DNA of 64,000 bases from Herbaspirillum sp. AP02. Lineage in GTDB: Bacteria > Pseudomonadota > Gammaproteobacteria > Burkholderiales > Burkholderiaceae_D. Location: NCBI RefSeq assembly GCF_015767275.1, contig NZ_JADWMY010000001.1, positions 124,001-188,000 of the forward strand, given 5' to 3'. Below, in pieces: positions 60,253 to 64,000 of the stretch (position 1 is the first letter of the stretch; each line of letters begins with the position of its first letter). Below the pieces are notes generated by a model that searched no databases, was not told where the DNA came from, and saw only the letters and a program-made list of their open reading frames with translations. The position numbers and the translations under genes were made by a program.

Positions 60253-62139
60253 ATGACCCTGGCCAGCCTCACCGTGCAGATGGTCAATGGCCTGGCCGAC
60301 GCCTCCGCGCTGTTCCTGGTGGCCGTCGGTCTGTCGCTGATCTTCGGCGTCACCCGCATCGTCAACTTCGCCCATGGTTCGTTCTACATGCTGGGCCTGT
60401 ACCTGGCCTATAGCCTGGTGGAACGGCTGGGCGCGAGCGCACTCGGCTTCTGGGGGGCGGTGCTGCTGTCGGCGCTGATCGTGGCCGCACTTGGCGCGCT
60501 GGTGGAGGTGGTGGTGCTGCGGCGGATCTATCGCGCTCCCGAATTGTTCCAGTTGCTGGCTACCTTTGCGCTGGTGCTGGTGATCAAGGATGCCGCACTC
60601 TGGTACTGGGGCCCGGAAGACCTGTTCGGCCCGCGTGCCCCGGGCCTGGGCGGTGCCGTGCCACTGCTGGGGCGGCGCCTGCCACAATATGACCTGCTGC
60701 TGATCTTCATCGGCCCGCTGGTGTTGGCGCTGCTGTGGCTGCTGCTCAACCGCACCCGCTGGGGCACATTGATCCGGGCCGCCACCCAGGACCGCGAAAT
60801 GCTGGGCGCACTGGGCGTGAACCAGGCCTGGCTGTTTACCGCCGTGTTCGCCCTGGGCTGCTTCCTGGCCGGCCTCGGTGGCGCGCTGCAAGGGCCGCGC
60901 ATGCCGGCCAACCTGGCCCTGGACCTGGATACCATCGGCAACGCCTTCGTGGTGGTGGTGGTCGGTGGCATGGGCTCCATCGGTGGCGCGTTTGCAGCGG
61001 CGGTATTGATCGCCGAAGTCAAGGCGCTCTGCATCGCCATGGGCAACGTCTCCGTCTTCGGCATCGACATCTCCCTCTCGCGGCTGACCCTGGTGGTCGA
61101 ATTTCTGGTGATGGCCGTGATTCTCGTCATGCGCCCCTGGGGCTTGTTCGGCAAGCCGCTGGCGGCGGTGCGCGTAGCTTCCGCCCATGTGTCCGCGCTG
61201 GATGCAGGCGGCCGCGCGGCACGTCTGGCCGGACTGGCGTCGATGTTGTTGCTGTTGGCCTTGCCGCTGTTGGCGGGCCGCTTCCCCTATCTGCCAGTGC
61301 TGATGGTGGAAATCCTGATCGCCGTGCTGTTCGCCGCCAGCCTGCATTTCCTGATGGGGCCGGGGGGCATGGTGTCCTTCGGCCATGCCGCCTATTTCGG
61401 CCTGGGCGCGTATGCCGCCGCACTGGTCTCGCTGCGCCTGCAGTGGCCGCTGCCGTTGGCAATGGTCAGCGGCGCACTGGCGGCGATGCTCGCGGCCCTG
61501 CTGTTCGGCTGGTTCTGCGTGCGCCTGTCGGGCGTGTACCTGGCCATGCTTACGCTGGCCTTCGCGCAGATCGTCTGGGCCGGCATCTTCCAGTGGGATG
61601 ACCTGACCGGTGGCAGCAATGGCCTGGTCGGTCTGCGACCGGGCGAGATGCTGGCTTCACCGCTGGCTTATTACTACCTTGCGCTGACCTGCGCCGCGCT
61701 GGGCGTATACCTGTTGCGACGCGTAGTGCAGGCGCCGTTCGGCCTGGCCCTGCGCGCCGCCCGCGATGCCCCGGTACGGGCCGAGGCGCTGGGCATGGAT
61801 GTGCGCGCCCTGCAGTGGGGCGGCTTTGCCGTGGCCGGTCTGTTCTGCGGCCTGGCCGGTGTCCTGTTCGCGTTTTCCAAGGGCAGCATTTCTCCCGAGG
61901 TCGCCAGTGTGAGCCGCTCGGTCGATGGCCTGGTGATGGTGCTGCTGGGCGGCGTGCAGAGCCTGCTCGGTCCCGTGCTGGGGGCCTCGCTGTTCGTCTG
62001 GCTGCAAGACCTGGTGGCACGCGAGACCGATTACTGGCGCGCCTTGCTGGGTGGGGTGATCCTGTTGCTGGTCCTGCTCTTCCCGGGCGGGATCGTGGGC
62101 GCCTTGCGCGGCCGGCGAGCACCAGGGGAGGAGGCATGA
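60253..62139 (+). CDS. Fused LivH-LivM ABC permease
   Basis: A 628-residue membrane protein joining both permease halves. Residues about 1-295 are LivH-like (SLIFGVTRIVNFAHGSFYML and GGMGSIGGAFAAAVLIAEVK), and about 315-620 are LivM-like (GMVSFGHAAYFGLGAYAAAL and the EAA-type loop ALRAARDAPVRAEALGMD). Around 16 membrane helices. Separate livH and livM genes are usual; fusions of both halves occur in some Proteobacteria. The start ATG 60253 lies 45 nt after the binding-protein stop. It overlaps the ATPase gene by ATGA (62136-62139). Confidence 0.93.
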   Translation: MTLASLTVQMVNGLADASALFLVAVGLSLIFGVTRIVNFAHGSFYMLGLYLAYSLVERLGASALGFWGAVLLSALIVAALGALVEVVVLRRIYRAPELFQLLATFALVLVIKDAALWYWGPEDLFGPRAPGLGGAVPLLGRRLPQYDLLLIFIGPLVLALLWLLLNRTRWGTLIRAATQDREMLGALGVNQAWLFTAVFALGCFLAGLGGALQGPRMPANLALDLDTIGNAFVVVVVGGMGSIGGAFAAAVLIAEVKALCIAMGNVSVFGIDISLSRLTLVVEFLVMAVILVMRPWGLFGKPLAAVRVASAHVSALDAGGRAARLAGLASMLLLLALPLLAGRFPYLPVLMVEILIAVLFAASLHFLMGPGGMVSFGHAAYFGLGAYAAALVSLRLQWPLPLAMVSGALAAMLAALLFGWFCVRLSGVYLAMLTLAFAQIVWAGIFQWDDLTGGSNGLVGLRPGEMLASPLAYYYLALTCAALGVYLLRRVVQAPFGLALRAARDAPVRAEALGMDVRALQWGGFAVAGLFCGLAGVLFAFSKGSISPEVASVSRSVDGLVMVLLGGVQSLLGPVLGASLFVWLQDLVARETDYWRALLGGVILLLVLLFPGGIVGALRGRRAPGEEA

Positions 62140-62912
62140 GCCTGCTGCGCGTGGAACACCTGTCCAAGACCTTCGGCGGCGTGGCCGCACTGGATGATGT
62201 GTCCTTCGAACTCCCGGCCGGCCAGATGCTGGCGCTGATCGGCCCCAATGGCGCCGGCAAGTCCACCTGCTTCAACCTGATCAACGGCCAGTTGCGTCCG
62301 GATGCCGGCGTCGTGCTGCTGGCGGACGAAGACATTGCCGGCATGCCGGCGCGCCATATCTGGCAGCGCGGCGTGGCACGCACCTTCCAGGTATCGGCCG
62401 CCTTTGGCTCGATGACCGTGCTGGAAAACGTCCAGGCCGCCTTGCTCTCGCACCGGCGCCAGTTGTGGCGCTGGTGGCGTCCCGCGGCGTCCTGCCTGCG
62501 TGATGAAGCCATGGCGCTGCTGGAGCAGGTCGGCATGGCAGCGCAGGCGCGCCGTGCCTGCGGGGTACTGGCCTATGGCGACATCAAGCGGGTGGAACTG
62601 GCCATGGCCCTCTCCAACGCACCACGGTTGCTGTTGATGGACGAACCCACCGCCGGCATGGCGCCCCGCGAACGCCAGCAACTGATGGCCCTGACCCGAC
62701 GCCTGGTCAGCGAGCGCGGGCTCTCGGTCCTTTTCACCGAACACAGCATGGACGTGGTCTTCGCCTTTGCCGATCGCATCATCGTGCTGGCGCGTGGCCA
62801 GTTGATCGCCCAGGGAGTACCCGACGCGGTGCGGCGCGATGCCCGTGTGCGCGAGGCCTACTTTGGCAGCGGCGCCAGCTTCGGTGAGGCCAATATGGAG
62901 AGTCCGGCATGA
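62136..62912 (+). CDS. ABC transporter ATPase, LivG type
   Basis: A 258-residue nucleotide-binding subunit. Walker A is GPNGAGKST, Q-loop follows in VARTFQVSA, the signature is LAYGDIKRVELAMAL (the LAYG variant of LivG), Walker B LLLMDEPTAGM and the switch His in TEHSMD. It powers the fused permease with LivF. Coupled to the permease by a 4-nt overlap and to LivF by another. Confidence 0.95.
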   Translation: MSLLRVEHLSKTFGGVAALDDVSFELPAGQMLALIGPNGAGKSTCFNLINGQLRPDAGVVLLADEDIAGMPARHIWQRGVARTFQVSAAFGSMTVLENVQAALLSHRRQLWRWWRPAASCLRDEAMALLEQVGMAAQARRACGVLAYGDIKRVELAMALSNAPRLLLMDEPTAGMAPRERQQLMALTRRLVSERGLSVLFTEHSMDVVFAFADRIIVLARGQLIAQGVPDAVRRDARVREAYFGSGASFGEANMESPA

Positions 62913-63610
62913 GCGCGCCCTTGCTGCAGGTCGATGCGCTGAACGCCTTCTATGCGCGCGCCCATATCCTCTTCGATGTCAGCCTGGAGGTGGGTCGTGG
63001 TGAAGTGGTGGCCTTGATGGGGCGCAATGGCGCCGGCAAGTCCACCACCCTCAAGGCCCTCATGGGGCTGCTGGACGGCACGCGTGGTGCGGTCCGCTTC
63101 GGCGGTCGCGATCTTACCCGCCTGGCACCGTATCAACGTGCGCGCCTGGGCCTGGGCTTCGTCCCGGAGGATCGCCGCATCTTCACCGAACTGAGCGTGC
63201 TGCAGAACCTGGAGGCAGGCCGGCAGCCGCCGCGCGCCGGGGCAGCGGTCTGGACGCCGCAGGCCTTGTTCGAACTCTTCCCCAACCTGGGGGCCATGCC
63301 CGACCGCCCGGGCGGGCGCATGAGTGGTGGCGAGCAGCAGATGCTGACCACCGCCCGCAGCTTGATGGGCAATCCCCACCTGCTGTTGCTGGACGAACCT
63401 TCCGAAGGCGTGGCGCCGGTCATCGTGGAGCAGATGGCAGCCATGATCATCCGGCTCAAGGAACGCGGCATGTCGGTGTTGCTATGCGAACAGAATATCC
63501 ACTTCGCCGCACTGGTCAGCGACCGTGCCTACCTGCTGGACCAGGGGCGCATTCTGCATCAAGGTACACCGCGCGAGGTGCAAGCTCATCAGCAGCAATC
63601 CGGCCTGTAG
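62909..63610 (+). CDS. ABC transporter ATPase, LivF type
   Basis: A 233-residue nucleotide-binding subunit. Walker A GRNGAGKST, Q-loop LGFVPEDRRIF, signature MSGGEQQMLTTARSL, Walker B LLLLDEPSEGVAP and switch His in CEQNIHFA. It forms the heterodimer with the LivG-type subunit and completes the transporter. Overlaps the previous gene by ATGA (62909-62912). Last gene of this operon; no terminator is clear in the 150 nt that follow. Confidence 0.95.
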   Translation: MSAPLLQVDALNAFYARAHILFDVSLEVGRGEVVALMGRNGAGKSTTLKALMGLLDGTRGAVRFGGRDLTRLAPYQRARLGLGFVPEDRRIFTELSVLQNLEAGRQPPRAGAAVWTPQALFELFPNLGAMPDRPGGRMSGGEQQMLTTARSLMGNPHLLLLDEPSEGVAPVIVEQMAAMIIRLKERGMSVLLCEQNIHFAALVSDRAYLLDQGRILHQGTPREVQAHQQQSGL

Positions 63611-63760
63611 CATGGGCTGCAGAAGGATGTAACAAAGCGCTGTCCCGCTTGTTGCAATTGACGGGGAACCGTTGAGCCTGCCCGTGTCCAAACTCCTGAA
63701 AGCAGCTCGCTTCAGCTTTCCTGGCTGGAACCGAGTCTGGCCCTATGGAGAAAAAATACA

Positions 63761-64000
63761 ATGCCCACACTTGCCAAGCACCCTCCGGTGCATTGGCCTG
63801 CCGACGACTACAACGATGCAGGAATACGTAACGACCACGCCAAGGTCGCGGTAGGCGATGACGCCAACGATATCTTCTTTGCCGCTGTCGAAATGACGCG
63901 CATGCCGATGGTGGTGTCCGACCCCCAACAGCCGGACAATCCCATCATCTTCGTCAACAATGCCTTCATCAACATGACCGGCTATAGCCGGGCCGATGTG
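63761..64000 (+). CDS. LOV/PAS sensor protein, N-terminal fragment
   Basis: The first 80 codons, open to the window edge, so the C-terminus is missing. After a polar stretch of about 38 residues a PAS domain of the LOV type starts: [20 protein letters not shown] then [17 protein letters not shown]. The next residues, outside the window, should show the GRNCRFLQ motif with the flavin-binding Cys if it is a true blue-light sensor. Output domain unknown (commonly a histidine kinase or GGDEF). GGAG and a short A-run lie before ATG 63761. Confidence 0.8.
   Translation, partial: MPTLAKHPPVHWPADDYNDAGIRNDHAKVAVGDDANDIFFAAVEMTRMPMVVSDPQQPDNPIIFVNNAFINMTGYSRADV

Noticed and set aside
1..64000. CRISPR arrays, tRNA, rRNA and prophage genes
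   Set aside because: I found no regularly spaced repeats, tRNA-like cloverleaf with CCA end, rRNA sequence or phage structural genes on either strand; a tRNAscan/Infernal run would settle the RNA part.

Overview
This 64 kb window is GC-rich bacterial chromosome with tightly packed genes, many 1-8 nt gene overlaps and long stretches of co-oriented genes. The gene set (cytochrome bo3 followed by a SURF1 gene and a RegB/RegA pair, a bacteriophytochrome, NodT-type efflux, and many GC-rich hybrid sensor kinases) suggests a Betaproteobacterium of the order Burkholderiales, most likely Oxalobacteraceae close to Herbaspirillum. That placement is inferred from protein character and gene order, not from a marker gene. 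I saw no rRNA, tRNA, CRISPR array or intact transposase gene.

Layout. 0-2.5 kb: a hypothetical gene cut by the window edge, and pgi. 2.7-13.6 kb: a sensory block with a kinase/receiver/receiver-kinase trio, a convergent bacteriophytochrome, two small unknown genes and a 1279-residue multi-PAS hybrid kinase. 13.7-18.6 kb: a PepSY membrane protein behind a possible Fur box, a tandem universal stress protein with an FNR-like palindrome upstream, a VOC protein coupled to a GhrA-type reductase, and a bestrophin-like channel. 18.7-27.0 kb: a five-gene minus-strand operon of outer-membrane factor, adaptor, RND pump, response regulator and kinase, with a possible regulator palindrome upstream. 27.1-32.0 kb: an HTH-citrate synthase fusion divergent from a CoA-transferase around a perfect palindrome, a signal peptidase I, a TetR regulator with a probable non-AUG start, and small membrane proteins. 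32.1-36.3 kb: an EEP nuclease/phosphatase, a PLD-VTT fusion, a small polar protein and an SDR.

36.6-41.9 kb holds the most unusual unit: a five-gene chemosensory-like module of a membrane CheA-like kinase with HAMP, PAS, HPt and ATPase domains but no CheW-like domain, a sensorless MCP-type signalling protein, two CheX-family proteins with ExxN phosphatase motifs that share the C-terminal tail GELELF, and a CheY. No CheW, CheR or CheB is present. 42.0-51.5 kb is an accessory region: BrnT/BrnA toxin-antitoxin, a PCC/DUF296 protein, an orphan XRE regulator, a small gene behind a structured leader with repeated TTGGCG loops, a CLC-F fluoride exporter behind a fluoride riboswitch, an arsRBC operon with a 15-bp-arm operator, a YciI protein, a zinc-ribbon metallopeptidase and an MFS transporter.

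51.6-64 kb: a 169-bp palindromic element with TA-bounded 19-bp inverted ends (MITE-like) lies just before cyoABCD, then SURF1, RegB and RegA, a branched-chain-amino-acid-type ABC transporter with a fused permease, and the first 80 codons of a LOV/PAS sensor. The window is therefore rich in sensing (red light, possibly blue light, redox, fluoride, arsenite, probably metals) and in signalling proteins with altered catalytic residues.
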